A model generated the notes under the pieces. That model ran no database searches, was not told the DNA's origin, and saw only the letters and a program-made list of their open reading frames with translations. Source: Margaritifera margaritifera (lineage: Eukaryota > Mollusca > Bivalvia > Unionida > Margaritiferidae). Taken from it: a DNA stretch of 64,000 nt. The stretch covers positions 806,001 through 870,000 of the forward strand of contig JAQPZY010001242.1 in the NCBI GenBank assembly GCA_029931535.1, given 5' to 3'. Shown here one piece after another: positions 39,901 through 46,689 of this stretch. Made by a program: the position numbers and the translations under genes. The first letter of the stretch is position 1. The number at the start of each line of letters is the position of its first letter.

Positions 39901-42068
39901 CAAAAGTCCCTCTAAGGGACTAGCATTCTACTGTCCAAAACTAATTTCCAGGAATTCAAGAAAAGACTATTTCTTCTTTTTAACTGCTAAGTATTGAAAC
40001 CATCTCTGATAATTCTGTGCAATAATATTTTCAAATTAACTGCTGTGACAGCCATACTGGATGTAAGACTGACACTATTGTTCTTTACAAACAAACAAGA
40101 CATCACTAGAAGACTGAAAACTCCATTTAGGAGTATCAATAACAAGATTTTCATGATGGCTATTGTGGCAGCCATATTTGATATAAGATTGGCACAATTT
40201 GCATTTAGGACCAACTAGATATCATAAGAAGTCTTTTGGTGAAAACTCTATGTTAATATGACTGGAATGATCATCCATGGAGTAGCGATAAGAAGATTTT
40301 CAAGCTGGCCACCAAGGTGGCTATATTAGATCATTTTCATTCAGGCCCAACTACACACCATAAGAAGTCTTCTGTCAAAAACCTTATGTCAATATGACTT
40401 TCAATTTGGGAGAAGTAGCAGTAACAAGATTTTCAAGATGTCGGACATATTTAAGGTCAAACCTGCACATTTATGACCAACTAGATATCATCATTAGTCT
40501 TCTGGTGAAAACCCCATGTTGATATGACTTTCCTGTTGGGAGTAGCTATAACAAGATTTTCAAGATGGCTGCCATGGTGGCCATATTAGATGTCAGATCA
40601 GCACCATTTTCACTTAGGACCAACTAGACATCACAAAAAGTCTTTTATTTAAAATCCCATGTTGATATAAGACCATCCATTCAGGACATCATAAAAGAAG
40701 TCTTCTGGTGAAAACCTAATGTTGATATGACTTTCCATCTAGAAGAAGTAGCCATAACAATATTTTCAAGCTGGCCATAGTAGCAACCATATTGGATGTC
40801 AGATTACCACAATTTTCATTTAAGACCAGCTACACACCATAAGAAGTTTTTTGGTGAAAACCTCGTGTTGACATGACTTTCCATTCAGGAGGAGTGGTAA
40901 TAAGATTTTCCAGATGTCTGTTGTGGTGGACATATTGGATGTCAAATCAGCACCATTTTCATTTAGGATTGACTTAATACATCATAAGAAGTCTTTTAGT
41001 GAAACTATGATGATATGACCATCCATAAAGGAGGAGCTGCAATAACAAGATTTTCAAGATAGCCACTGTGGTGGCCATATTAGATGTCTAAGCAACACCA
41101 TTCTCATTTAGGACCAACCAGACCTATGGGATCAGTGTCCATCTGTTTTGTTCTAACAGATGGATGGACACTGATGATGGACAGCACTGTCCATCCCATT
41201 AGCTCTTCTTGTGTATGACCTGTATAGCTAACTACAGCTACTTCCGTTGCTTGCTATAGCACAAGCCTATGCTTTTTGTACTTATATGCTCCCCAACACC
41301 ACCCAAAATCTTCCCTTCTGGACCATGACACAGCTTTCATACCCCAAATTTGGTAATCTATGTACACCGTCCACAAATACATGGTCAAATAATATTCAAA
41401 AATATCACTGTAATTGCAATTTGTGTATAATTCATCCTTCATGGGGACCCCAGGGGTGGGAATGAAAATCATACCTACTACATTAGGTATGATCATTCCA
41501 CAGCATCAACTTGATGGAGTTCAGAAACATTTACCAAGCTAGTTATCCCCATGCTTTATGAAAAGCGTTCAGAGTACTGTGATTGGCTCCATCTGTCTGT
41601 CAGTAACTCTTATCTCCTCCTAAACGGCAAGGTGGAAAGTAACCAAACTAAGTACATAGGTTTCCCATATTATAACCATTTGTGAAAGGAATATGATTTT
41701 GTCTCCATTAGGGGTCAAAGTCCAAATATACAAATACTGCAACTATAGTTTCTTCTGAGTGGAAAATTTACATGGATTACATTTATTCTTTAACCCAGTT
41801 TGATATTTTAAATGAGTGATAAATTATTTTCTTACTACAAAACTTTGTAAGCTTGGAAGAGAAGAAAGGAACCAAGTGTTGGAGAAAGCTGTCTCAAGAC
41901 TCAACTTACCATGACAATTGAGAATCTGTTGGTTGCTTCATTACTTTTCTGAACATAACTCTTGTTATACGTTGTAATAAAACTTAAGTATGAGTCTGCA
42001 AATTGTGAAGTTACTGCAAGAAATAAGCTCACGAAAGCAAAAAGAATTAGTGCAGTTCGACAGTGCAT
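11056..42068 (-). CDS. CTSO: Cathepsin O-like papain-family cysteine protease, complete gene of nine coding exons
   Basis: The frame is assembled from nine exons, in transcript order 42068-41910, 38129-38027, 37017-36906, 31885-31820, 28776-28620, 22021-21906, 14922-14756, 14043-13951 and 11093-11056. All introns are GT-AG and all phases fit, giving 1011 nt or 336 residues plus TAG (human cathepsin O has 321). Residues 1-21 are a signal peptide. About 22-118 are an inhibitory propeptide with a GVTKFSDLSPEEF motif. The mature domain starts near IPSKVDW. Catalytic residues are Gln140 (oxyanion hole), Cys146 in CGACW, His283 in NHAV and Asn303 in NSWG. DLSVQQVIDC, NNYGCDGGD and the short NVCGIAEEVS end are the features that favour cathepsin O over L or B. 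There is one N-glycosylation sequon, NFT at 233. The expected role is lysosomal or secreted proteolysis. The gene spans 31 kb because its introns are filled with minisatellites and MITEs. No stop or frameshift was seen. Confidence 0.95.
12426..12646 (-). mobile_element. Double-hairpin TA-flanked MITE, copy 3
   Basis: A 221-bp copy, inverted relative to copies 1 and 2, in cathepsin O intron 8. The ends read CCATATATACTCGCGTATAA and GCGAGTATATACGG, flanked by TA. Both hairpins are well preserved (GACCCTGATCTGCC type, then GACCCAGATCTGC type). Confidence 0.85.
13090..13797. repeat. 27-bp minisatellite in cathepsin O intron 8
   Basis: About 26 units of consensus TGAGACCTGTAAAATACTGT followed by ACATGCT. 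Because the unit is nine codons long, long open frames appear in several phases on both strands. They have no family similarity and I treat them as artefacts. Internal variants are GTACAATACTG versus GTAAAATACTG and CTAGAGACC versus CTTGAGACC. The array stops 154 bp before exon 8. Confidence 0.95.
13951..14043 (-). CDS. CTSO: Cathepsin O exon 8 (catalytic asparagine)
   Basis: This 93-nt exon encodes EIPYYIVRNSWG through FGNNVC. Asn303 in NSWG completes the triad. The acceptor abuts a ~90-bp ATT microsatellite whose minus-strand T content may serve as the pyrimidine tract. Donor GTAAGT. Confidence 0.94.
14047..14138. repeat. (AAT)n microsatellite beside an exon acceptor
   Basis: An imperfect trinucleotide repeat of AAT/ATT directly upstream, in transcript order, of the exon 8 acceptor of cathepsin O. 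Confidence 0.9.
14262..14447 (-). mobile_element. Double-hairpin MITE, copy 4, left end lost
   Basis: It has the same orientation as copy 3. Both hairpins and the right terminus (GAGTATATATGG then TA) are present, but the CCGTATATACTCG left terminus is missing or unrecognisable. It lies in the 712-bp intron 7. Confidence 0.75.
14756..14922 (-). CDS. CTSO: Cathepsin O exon 7 (catalytic histidine)
   Basis: This 167-nt exon completes Arg238 and encodes YVSSEEKMLQLLATVGPL through YINHAVQIVGYDIS. His283 in NHAV is the catalytic histidine. Acceptor TTTGACAG, donor GTATTC. Confidence 0.93.
14923..16000. repeat. Intron 6 segment with diverged dispersed repeat
   Basis: From about 15540 to 15960 it contains two or three diverged copies of a dispersed repeat with the phrase CAAGTTTCATAGAGATATCT, then GGAGTTATGCTCCAGAAA and a GATGGATGGATGGATAAACA-like purine tract. 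The rest is unassigned intron. Confidence 0.5.
16001..17562. mobile_element. 1.56-kb TA-flanked element sharing the MITE termini
   Basis: The left end is TACCATATATACTCGCTTAT and the right end is GAGTATATACGGTA preceded by GACTTATAATC. These are the same termini as the 220-bp MITEs, but the interior is unrelated and lacks the hairpins. No long open frame is present, so it is non-autonomous or decayed. A G run lies just inside the right end. It has inserted into the dispersed repeat that continues as the 56-bp minisatellite at 17563. Confidence 0.7.
17563..18545. repeat. 56/58-bp minisatellite in cathepsin O intron 6
   Basis: About 17 units containing GAATAGCAAAAGCACATCTA, AATCCCTAGTTTAATATG, an optional TG, and TACCAATTTTCATATA. 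Unit length is 56 bp, or 58 with the TG. The last unit runs straight into CAAGTTTCATAGAAATATCT and GGAGTTATGTTCCAGAAAC. The array is therefore an amplified internal piece of the dispersed repeat also seen at 15640-15760. Confidence 0.95.
18811..19026 (+). mobile_element. Double-hairpin TA-flanked MITE, copy 5
   Basis: A 216-bp copy oriented as copy 1. The ends read CAGTATATACTCGCCTATGA and GCGAGTATATACAG before TA. Both hairpin stems are well conserved, with the AATCAGTAGAAC spacer between them. Confidence 0.85.
19379..21624. repeat. 52/64-bp minisatellite in cathepsin O intron 6
   Basis: About 40 units of a sequence containing GCCATACATCTCTCCAAGAG, TTTATAGTGCTATCATGATG and TACTGAGAACAA. Two length classes exist: a 52-bp form, and a form about 12 bp longer carrying an extra CATACATCCAAT. 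The left half is mostly short units and the right half mostly long units, which suggests outward growth from two variants. A few units carry a further AATCAGAT insertion. Confidence 0.95.
21906..22021 (-). CDS. CTSO: Cathepsin O exon 6, between two minisatellites
   Basis: This 116-nt exon encodes AKPQMVTDADYPLTDQS through VVTNFTCE (residues 200-237 plus two bases). Acceptor TGGTGCAG, donor GTTAGT. It carries the NFT glycosylation sequon. About 280 bp separate it from one array on each side (19.38-21.62 kb and 22.29-26.27 kb). Confidence 0.9.
22290..26274. repeat. 4-kb composite minisatellite with higher-order structure
   Basis: About 78 units of 50-53 bp fall into two types. One (53 bp) contains CACCAGCATCTACATTCAAC and TCTTATTATTGCCCACTGCC. 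The other (50-51 bp) contains CATCAGCATTCTACTCTTGT and TTATTTTCACCCACTGC. They combine into a 154-bp higher-order unit (53+51+50), seen at 23453, 23607, 23761 and 23915 and again at 24839 and 24993. A block near 24.19-25.0 kb recurs at an offset of 925 bp. The open frames inside are repeat artefacts. It lies in cathepsin O intron 5. Confidence 0.95.
26275..28005. other. Cathepsin O intron 5, remaining part
   Basis: Unique AT-rich intron sequence with one MITE (27457-27670) and a purine run near 26890. No exon was recognised on either strand. Confidence 0.5.
27457..27670 (+). mobile_element. Double-hairpin TA-flanked MITE, copy 6
   Basis: A 214-bp copy with the best termini in the window: CCGTATATACTTGCATATAA at the left and GTAAGTATATACGG at the right, flanked by TA. 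Hairpin 1 pairs GACGCAGATCTGCC with its complement, and hairpin 2 pairs the TGATCTGC family sequence. This is a good type copy for the family. Confidence 0.88.
28010..28515. repeat. 62-bp tandem array in cathepsin O intron 5
   Basis: About eight units containing GAACCATGGTTTCCTCTGAA, TTCTCTGATCTCCACCTCAA and AGACCATCTCATATCAACAT. The outer units are more diverged than the central ones. Confidence 0.9.
28620..28776 (-). CDS. CTSO: Cathepsin O exon 5 (DLSVQQVIDC and GCDGG)
   Basis: This 157-nt exon encodes WAFSVVETVE through ALDWMKT (residues 147-199) and ends in phase 0 before GTATGT. The open frame continues past the donor, but the GTATGT donor joins exactly to exon 6 and keeps the family alignment. 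It contains the DLSVQQVIDC segment diagnostic of cathepsin O. Confidence 0.93.
28777..31819. other. Cathepsin O intron 4
   Basis: Mostly unique AT-rich sequence. It includes a (CT)n tract (30891-30940) and a nine-base G run near 30763. I saw no further exon on either strand. Confidence 0.6.
30891..30940. repeat. (CT)n microsatellite
   Basis: An almost perfect CT dinucleotide tract of about 50 bp inside cathepsin O intron 4. Confidence 0.97.
31820..31885 (-). CDS. CTSO: Cathepsin O exon 4 (catalytic cysteine)
   Basis: This 66-nt exon encodes RNYGNYSIISPVKNQ and KKCGAC. It supplies oxyanion-hole Gln140 and catalytic Cys146. Trp147 is split TG|G across the next intron. Acceptor TTTTTTACAG, donor GTAAGA. 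Confidence 0.94.
31886..33442. other. Cathepsin O intron 3, proximal part
   Basis: AT-rich intron sequence with a short (GT)n near 32970. No conserved exon or RNA gene was recognised. Confidence 0.5.
33443..33637 (+). mobile_element. tRNA-derived SINE with (AAACC)n tail
   Basis: The head contains a good box A (TGGCTCAGTGGTTAGTGTG) and box B (GTGTTCAAATCC). The centre contains GGGTCAGCTACCATGGTGTG and CCTTAGGCAAGGCACTTTAC. It ends TACCAAACCAAACCAAACCC. The central block is shared with the SINE at 7918-8100. It lies beside a pogo-like relic. Confidence 0.85.
33660..34230 (-). pseudogene. pogo/Tigger-like DDE transposase relic
   Basis: On the minus strand a frame encodes GGCTSMLHPLDVSMNKLFK followed by a QWVEYISSS segment. 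This is the typical DDE_1 block near the C-terminal end of Tigger/pogo transposases. Upstream fragments (a GWMDTTFMKFW-like stretch and a SFLGHISDDAK-like stretch) are spread over different frames, so the gene is broken by frameshifts and stops. The family cuts and pastes at TA sites. This copy cannot be active. Confidence 0.65.
34640..35480. repeat. ~110-130-bp diverged tandem repeat
   Basis: About six to seven diverged units share TTGTGCAGAAACCATTTTTC, a TTGACCTTTGACCCCAAAAT-like core, and CCATCCACAAACTTTGGT. The core resembles the repeat at 2880-3540. No coding frame was recognised. Confidence 0.75.
35640..35825. repeat. 28-bp minisatellite, about seven units
   Basis: Unit AACACCTAAGGCATTTCCAC followed by ATGAATAA, nearly perfect from 35660 to 35820. 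Confidence 0.92.
35826..36905. other. Cathepsin O intron 3, distal part
   Basis: AT-rich intron. Short internal duplications include CATTTCTCCCATNACAAAGA at about 36700 and 36797, and repeated CTGGACTC phrases around 36310-36470. No exon was recognised. Confidence 0.45.
36906..37017 (-). CDS. CTSO: Cathepsin O exon 3 (propeptide-mature junction)
   Basis: The exon begins with two bases completing Asp88 and encodes LYLKDLVSPP through NIPSKVD, ending TG before GTTTGC. The split Trp125 is completed by exon 4. Cleavage to the mature enzyme probably falls just before IPSKVDW. Confidence 0.92.
37097..37317 (-). mobile_element. Double-hairpin TA-flanked MITE, copy 7
   Basis: A 221-bp copy, inverted relative to copy 1, in cathepsin O intron 2. 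The left end is TCGTATATACTCGATTATAA. The right end is degraded (AAATATGTACAG then TA). Both hairpins are recognisable. Confidence 0.82.
38027..38129 (-). CDS. CTSO: Cathepsin O exon 2 (propeptide)
   Basis: The exon starts after a TTTCCAG acceptor with AAA AAT CTG in phase 0. It encodes residues 54-87 plus one base, and ends AGGG before GTAAAA. It contains YGVTKFSDLSPEEF, the conserved propeptide element. It is followed on the plus side, within 32 bp, by a hAT MITE at 38161. Confidence 0.92.
38161..38264 (-). mobile_element. hAT-type MITE copy 2 with 8-bp target duplication
   Basis: A 104-bp element with perfect terminal CAGGGGTGTCAAAC and its complement, flanked by identical ATCTATAG (38153-38160 and 38265-38272). 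The interior is the reverse of the copy at 912-1037. The perfect target duplication suggests a fairly recent insertion, 31 bp from cathepsin O exon 2. Confidence 0.9.
38363..39772. mobile_element. Fold-back element with long inverted arms, copy 1
   Basis: The ends are TAGGGGTGAAACAAT and its complement. An imperfect 8-bp target duplication flanks it (CCTCTTAG / CCTATTAA, 6 of 8). From about 38990 inward, the left arm is an inverted copy of 39270-39560, sharing GACAACACACACTCCCTTTC-like, AATCTGCCCCCTTGCC-like and CAATAACCACTAATCAGAAC segments. About 600 bp of the left arm (38390-38990) has no counterpart on the right and seems to be a later insertion or replacement. The layout suggests a hAT-type non-autonomous fold-back transposon. 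Confidence 0.75.
39880..41130. repeat. ~130-bp diverged tandem repeat in cathepsin O intron 1
   Basis: About nine diverged units share AACAAGATTTTCAAGATGGC, a GTGGCCATATTAGATGTCAG segment, CACCATTTTCATTTAGGACC, AACTAGACATCATAAGAAGT and CTTCTGGTGAAAACCCCATG. Similarity falls toward the left end. Apparent frames are not conserved across units. Confidence 0.85.
41910..42068 (-). CDS. CTSO: Cathepsin O exon 1 (signal peptide and start of propeptide)
   Basis: ATG at 42068-42066. The exon encodes residues 1-53 and ends in phase 0 before GTAAGT. Residues 5-20 are hydrophobic (ALILFAFVSLFLAV), a clear signal peptide, followed by a YNKSYVQKSNEATNRFS stretch of the I29 inhibitor type. Confidence 0.93.
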
Positions 42069-42280
42069 CTCCACTTTCGGTTCTCTGTGCCGACTACAGT
42101 TGCAACCAACTAAACGATAGTCACTGACAAGGACCGCTGAAGGGTCCTACTAAACACTGCTAAGCCTGACAAAGTCACACAAAGCCTGACAAAGCCACAC
42201 AAAGCCTGACTGGGTTAAGATAATTTTTCCATAAATGATCAATTATTTTCGCAGACTTTACTTTAAGAAATGAGGTGAAA
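42069..42280 (-). promoter_or_regulatory. Cathepsin O upstream region
   Basis: This is the sequence directly 5' of the cathepsin O start codon. No TATA box is evident. About 90 bp upstream lie three 19-bp direct repeats built on AAAGCCTGACAAAGCCACAC (about 42156-42211). A promoter role is inferred from position only. Confidence 0.4.
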
Positions 42281-42488
42281 GGGTACCGGGACATTTCGCC
42301 CCATGGACGTTTCGGCCCAAGACATTTCGCCCCACTTCATGGACGTACCTGGACGTTTCGCCCCATGGATGTTTCTGCCCAAGACATTTCGCCCCACTTC
42401 AATGGACGTTTCGGCCCAAGACATTTCGCCCCACTTCAATGGACGTTTCGGCCCAAGACATTTCGCCGCACATTCAGTGGACATTTCT
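42281..42488. repeat. Tandem GGACGTTTCGGCCC / GACATTTCGCCCC repeat near the cathepsin O promoter
   Basis: Five to six units alternate GACATTTCGCCCCACTTCAA and TGGACGTTTCGGCCCAA, GC-rich and CpG-containing in an AT-rich neighbourhood. A GGGTACCGGGACATTTC start may be the terminus of a mobile element carrying the array. It lies about 210 bp upstream of the cathepsin O ATG. Confidence 0.85.
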
Positions 42489-42756
42489 ACATTTTTTAAC
42501 TATCTACAACGACCTCTCCATTCCCAACAAATAGGATTACCCTTTATCATAAAATTCAGTTTTCGTAACTGCGAAAATAAAAGTATCGCAGTATAGAAAA
42601 TAATGATCACTGTAAACGATAGATTCATTTTCTGATCAGTCTTATTACATAAACGGAGTAAAGGGGGAAAATATTGTCAGATATAATGACAGGCTGAATG
42701 TAAATCAAACAAATTGAAATGGGTCCGTAAATCGAATAGTCTAAGTATACGGCTAT

Positions 42757-42773
42757 TCTTCTTCTTCTTCTTC

Positions 42774-42829
<56 letters not shown>

Positions 42830-42841
42830 ATTATTATTATC
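42757..42841. repeat. (TTC)n(TTA)n compound microsatellite
   Basis: Six CTT/TTC units followed by about twenty TTA/ATT units. Confidence 0.97.
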
Positions 42842-43349
42842 TCCTTCTGATAAAAGGATAACTTGTCTTACTATCTCTTTTCTTTTCTATACTCTTCATC
42901 AATCATTTGCAGTCATTAGGTACATACACTAGAGGGTGACGATACATGGAGAAAAAAAAATTCTCAAAGACTTGTTTCAAAAATAATTATAATTTCAAAA
43001 GAACACCGTTTTAAACGAACATGATTATCTAGCAAGTGTTCTTTGGGCTTAATTACAACCAGGTAGCTTGTTTGATCTTCGTATATAGAGAATCCACTCA
43101 ATATGATATCAATGTATTTAAGCTGAGGCAAGATTTCGAGTAAGTCATGGAAGCGTTATTGCCAAGGAAATAAAATATTAGCAAATATGTTTTGGAATAA
43201 AAAAAAAAATTTAATTGAATTTAAACATTTATATTTATTAAACGATGTCAGAACATACAAATGCGATAAAATCTTACAAAGAAAAATTAAGTTGAGATAT
43301 TTTAGTAATGTACATTTAGTTGATAATAAGAGATACTAGTAGAAGAATC

Positions 43350-43830
43350 TTGCAACATTTTTTTGTAACCCACCAATACGTAAGGCCAAACGAAGTTATG
43401 AATTTTATGTCATACAACAATATGAATTGCATAAATATTTTTATTTACCATTTTGTGTAACAAAATGTCAAAATTTACGATGGTTGCAGTTTAAGAGTCT
43501 GCCTATAGTTTTCCTCGCAAATAAATTTCTAAATAAAATAGGGAACGTTACATGTAATGTATGCAATCTTTGTAGAAATGCAGTATAAACTGTGACTGAT
43601 ATTTTCTGGTACTTCTCAAAAACACGATTCTCTGGACCGGAAAAAAAATAAGCATTTTGATACACAGAAAAGCATATTACTGTGAATACTATACACAAAA
43701 CAAGTTGATGATATTATTAATTTATTCAGTTTGCAAATAAAGCAATATATTTATAAAAGCAGATTTTTAACGAATCGCCATATATGTCACATTTTATAAA
43801 GAGAAATTAATCTACAGTTTTGATCAGAAA
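43350..43830 (+). pseudogene. LINE (non-LTR retrotransposon) 3'-end relic
   Basis: A broken plus-strand frame encodes a WLQFKSLPIVF-LANKFLNKIG-like stretch followed by a C-x2-C Zn-binding pair (CNVCNLC) and a DIFWYFSK segment. This matches the conserved region downstream of the reverse transcriptase in many LINEs. Past the stop a QFANKAIYLYK-like stretch continues the match. The catalytic core is absent. Confidence 0.6.
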
Positions 43831-43915
43831 TGTTTTTTGCTTTCATAAATGTAATTTGTGACAAAATATGGGTATGATATAAAAGATTCTTTGATAAGGT
43901 AAGATTATTAGTAAT

Positions 43916-44161
43916 CTGATTCAGTTATTTATAAATTATATTGAGAGACAAATGCGTAACAGCTCATGTAAATGTATGTATGTATGTATGTATGTATGTA
44001 TGTATGTATGTATGTATGTATGTATGTATGTATGTATGTATGTATGTACAAGAAGAATGAAACTGATGTCCATAATCCATACTAGTTTTTGTTAGGTTAA
44101 TATCCCTGATTCAGTTATTTATAAATTATATCGAGAGATAAATGAGTAACAGCTCATGTAA

Positions 44162-44238
<77 letters not shown>

Positions 44239-44376
44239 AGTATGTATGCATGTATGCATGCATGCATGTATGTATGTATGTATGTATGTATGTATGTATG
44301 TATGTATGTACGTACGTACAAGAAGAATGAAACTGATGCCCATACTCCATAATAGTTTTTGTTAGGTTAATATACC
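43916..44376. repeat. 190/270-bp tandem duplication carrying (TATG)n and (TA)n tracts
   Basis: Copy A (43916-44105) and copy B (44106-44376) share CTGATTCAGTTATTTATAAA, then AACAGCTCATGTAAATGTAT, a microsatellite, and CAAGAAGAATGAAACTGATG to GTTAGGTTAATAT. Copy A holds about 18 TATG units. Copy B holds about 34 TA units followed by TATG/CATG. The flanks differ by only a few bases, but the microsatellites have diverged completely. Confidence 0.95.
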
Positions 44377-45420
44377 TGTAGTCATAGTAACTGATAAGTA
44401 TGTATTCTTACTCCTTTCTCTTTTCCTTTATATCATCATCTGTCCTTCATTTCATTCTTGAATTTATAAAAAGAATGTATCAGATAAATAATATATTGTT
44501 CTAACTGTTCATTTATTGCACGATTCGTGTGAATTTATATTTTTGAAAGAGCCATACTCCATAACACTAAATTTAGGTTTGTATGTTAGTTTTTCTTTGT
44601 AAACGGCGAGTCCAATGATTCACAACCTTAGGACTGTTTTATTTATGGGGAAAAATAAAACGTTTGTTAAAAATATGTTAAGAAATTTCTGTGTAAAACG
44701 AAATGCGTATTTGAGATGTGGGTAGCAATACCAATTTGTTTGCGGCGAAATCTACAATACATTTTCAAGATCTCGCAAACTTCACAATGTCAGTTTACAA
44801 TGATTCAACAGAGATATAATTATAAAAGAAAAAGTTCGATTTAAACAGCACATTGTGATTCAGCATATTAAGTAGGTGTGGGAGGATCAGCCATAGGAAT
44901 TGAAAAAAATTGACATAAATCTAAAATCATTCATACGTTTGAAAGGATTGAAGAAACGTTGAAAATTGTTTAAAATAAAAGTACCTGTTTAAGACAGTCG
45001 TCCTGTTGGCTTGTTGATAACACATAAAGAAAATTGATCAGGCAAACAATATACTATAGTTGGTTTTATTTCGTTTTAAATGACTGACAAATAGCAGTAT
45101 TTAGGACATCTTTACTATGATTTTGAAAGTCCAGATGCTAGCACAGGTACCAATCATTCGTGTGAACACATTAAACAGGACAAAAGTAAAATAAACTACA
45201 CTGAATTGAAAGAATGTTGAATTGAATCCACACATTACACAAGCAAAGGAGGAAATAATTCACTACAAGAGAGTATATGAGTCACGCGGATAATTAGTGG
45301 CAGGCAGATGTTGTTAATATGTAAAAATACGAGAAAGACAGCTTTGGATTAAAGTATATTTAGACAGTGATATATATTTTCTCAAAATACGCTTGGACTG
45401 AAAAAGTGAAGACACCAAAA
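44377..45420. other. Intergenic, no gene recognised
   Basis: AT-rich sequence between the microsatellite duplication and the Polinton relic. It may include decayed Polinton ends, but I could not identify terminal repeats. Confidence 0.35.
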
Positions 45421-46115
45421 GGGAGATGAAATACACGATGCGTTTAAATGAATCTTTACAGATCGACAGCCAGATGAAGGCAACTAGATTTAGAACAAAA
45501 AAGTGCATGATTTCCTGGCAAAGGAAAACAATGAATATATTTCATATTAGTCAGACATTAAACGCATCTGTAGTGGAAAGGTTTAACAGAATAGAACGTG
45601 AAAGCATTTTACCCAAAATGATATCAGAAAATGGATTGACGTCTTACTTAAGCTAATTGATGGTGAACATAACACTCGCCACAGCTCAGTTGATATGATT
45701 CCAATTGAAGCAAGCAAGAAAGAAAACAGATCAAACGTATTGATCCATTTATTCGGTTTCCTAACAATTGATACGTTTATAACGCATGCATTTAAATTGG
45801 GTGAAACAGTTAGAATTTCAAAATAAAAAAAAATCTAAAATTTTTTTTTTTAAAAAAGGTCTACCTTCCTAACTCTGCCGAAAATATATTTAAAATCAGG
45901 CAAATTTTTTTAGGTGATCCAGCAGTTACAAACTGGGAAATTTGAAGAGACGGGATATAGAGGACATATTTTACTAAGAAGACTCGTCCCTGTATAATAA
46001 GATGATATATACAAAGTTGAAAAGAAACCGAAGACCAAAACAATGAATCGTAAAATGGTCTCTGCTCGTTAAACTTGAAAATATATGATTCTTCATTTAA
46101 CAGTTTAAATAAATT
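45420..46115 (+). pseudogene. Maverick/Polinton integrase relic
   Basis: The plus-strand frame from 45426 contains NASVVERFNRI, the C-terminal catalytic block of Polinton (retroviral-like, c-integrase) integrases. After a stop at 45655 it continues with an NTRHSSVDM-like block. A KKGYLPNSAENIF-like stretch follows and, in other frames, a remnant of the terminal chromodomain-like part. At least three stops or frameshifts are visible, so it is dead. Polintons are large self-synthesising DNA transposons related to polintoviruses. The polymerase relic next door supports the call. Confidence 0.75.
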
Positions 46116-46689
46116 AAGTATAAGTCGAGAAGCGCAACGAAGCTGGAGGAATTACATTACATAAATAATAGTGTTAAGGAGCAAAAAAGCTTTACGTTAT
46201 TGAAAGATAATGGGTTTCTAGAATGTGACAGATATAGAGGAGAAAAGAAAGAAAAAATGCACTAGAGCATGAAGATTTAAAGCATGCATAAGATGAGAAT
46301 TTATTTTGATTATGAAACCAGAGGGACAAAAGAAAGTACGTCCCAAAACAACATCACCAATAAATTAAAAAATTATAGACGCGAAAAACCTAATAAGGCG
46401 ATTCCAATGTTGACAATGCCCTACGAGGGTAATAAATGGCATTACTGAAGAATTTAAAATAAATGTTAAAAAAATATCAAAGTGATTCCAACTACATCTA
46501 AGAGAGCTAGTCTTTAAAATTTTTACAAAAACAAAGGGAGTGAAAATTACATAAATGTTGATGCAGTCATGGGGACATTTAAACTTCTCTCAAACAAAAC
46601 AAAAGGAAAAGGCTTTTAATGAGGTTTGAATGTCTGTGTCACTAAGGAGTACATGCGTATCAATCGTGTAAAGTATTTATGTTGCCAAC

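Noticed and set aside
44119..44350. Tyr-Ile and Thr-Tyr-Ile-His repeat open frames
   Set aside because: Direct translation of (TA)n and (TATG)n microsatellites.
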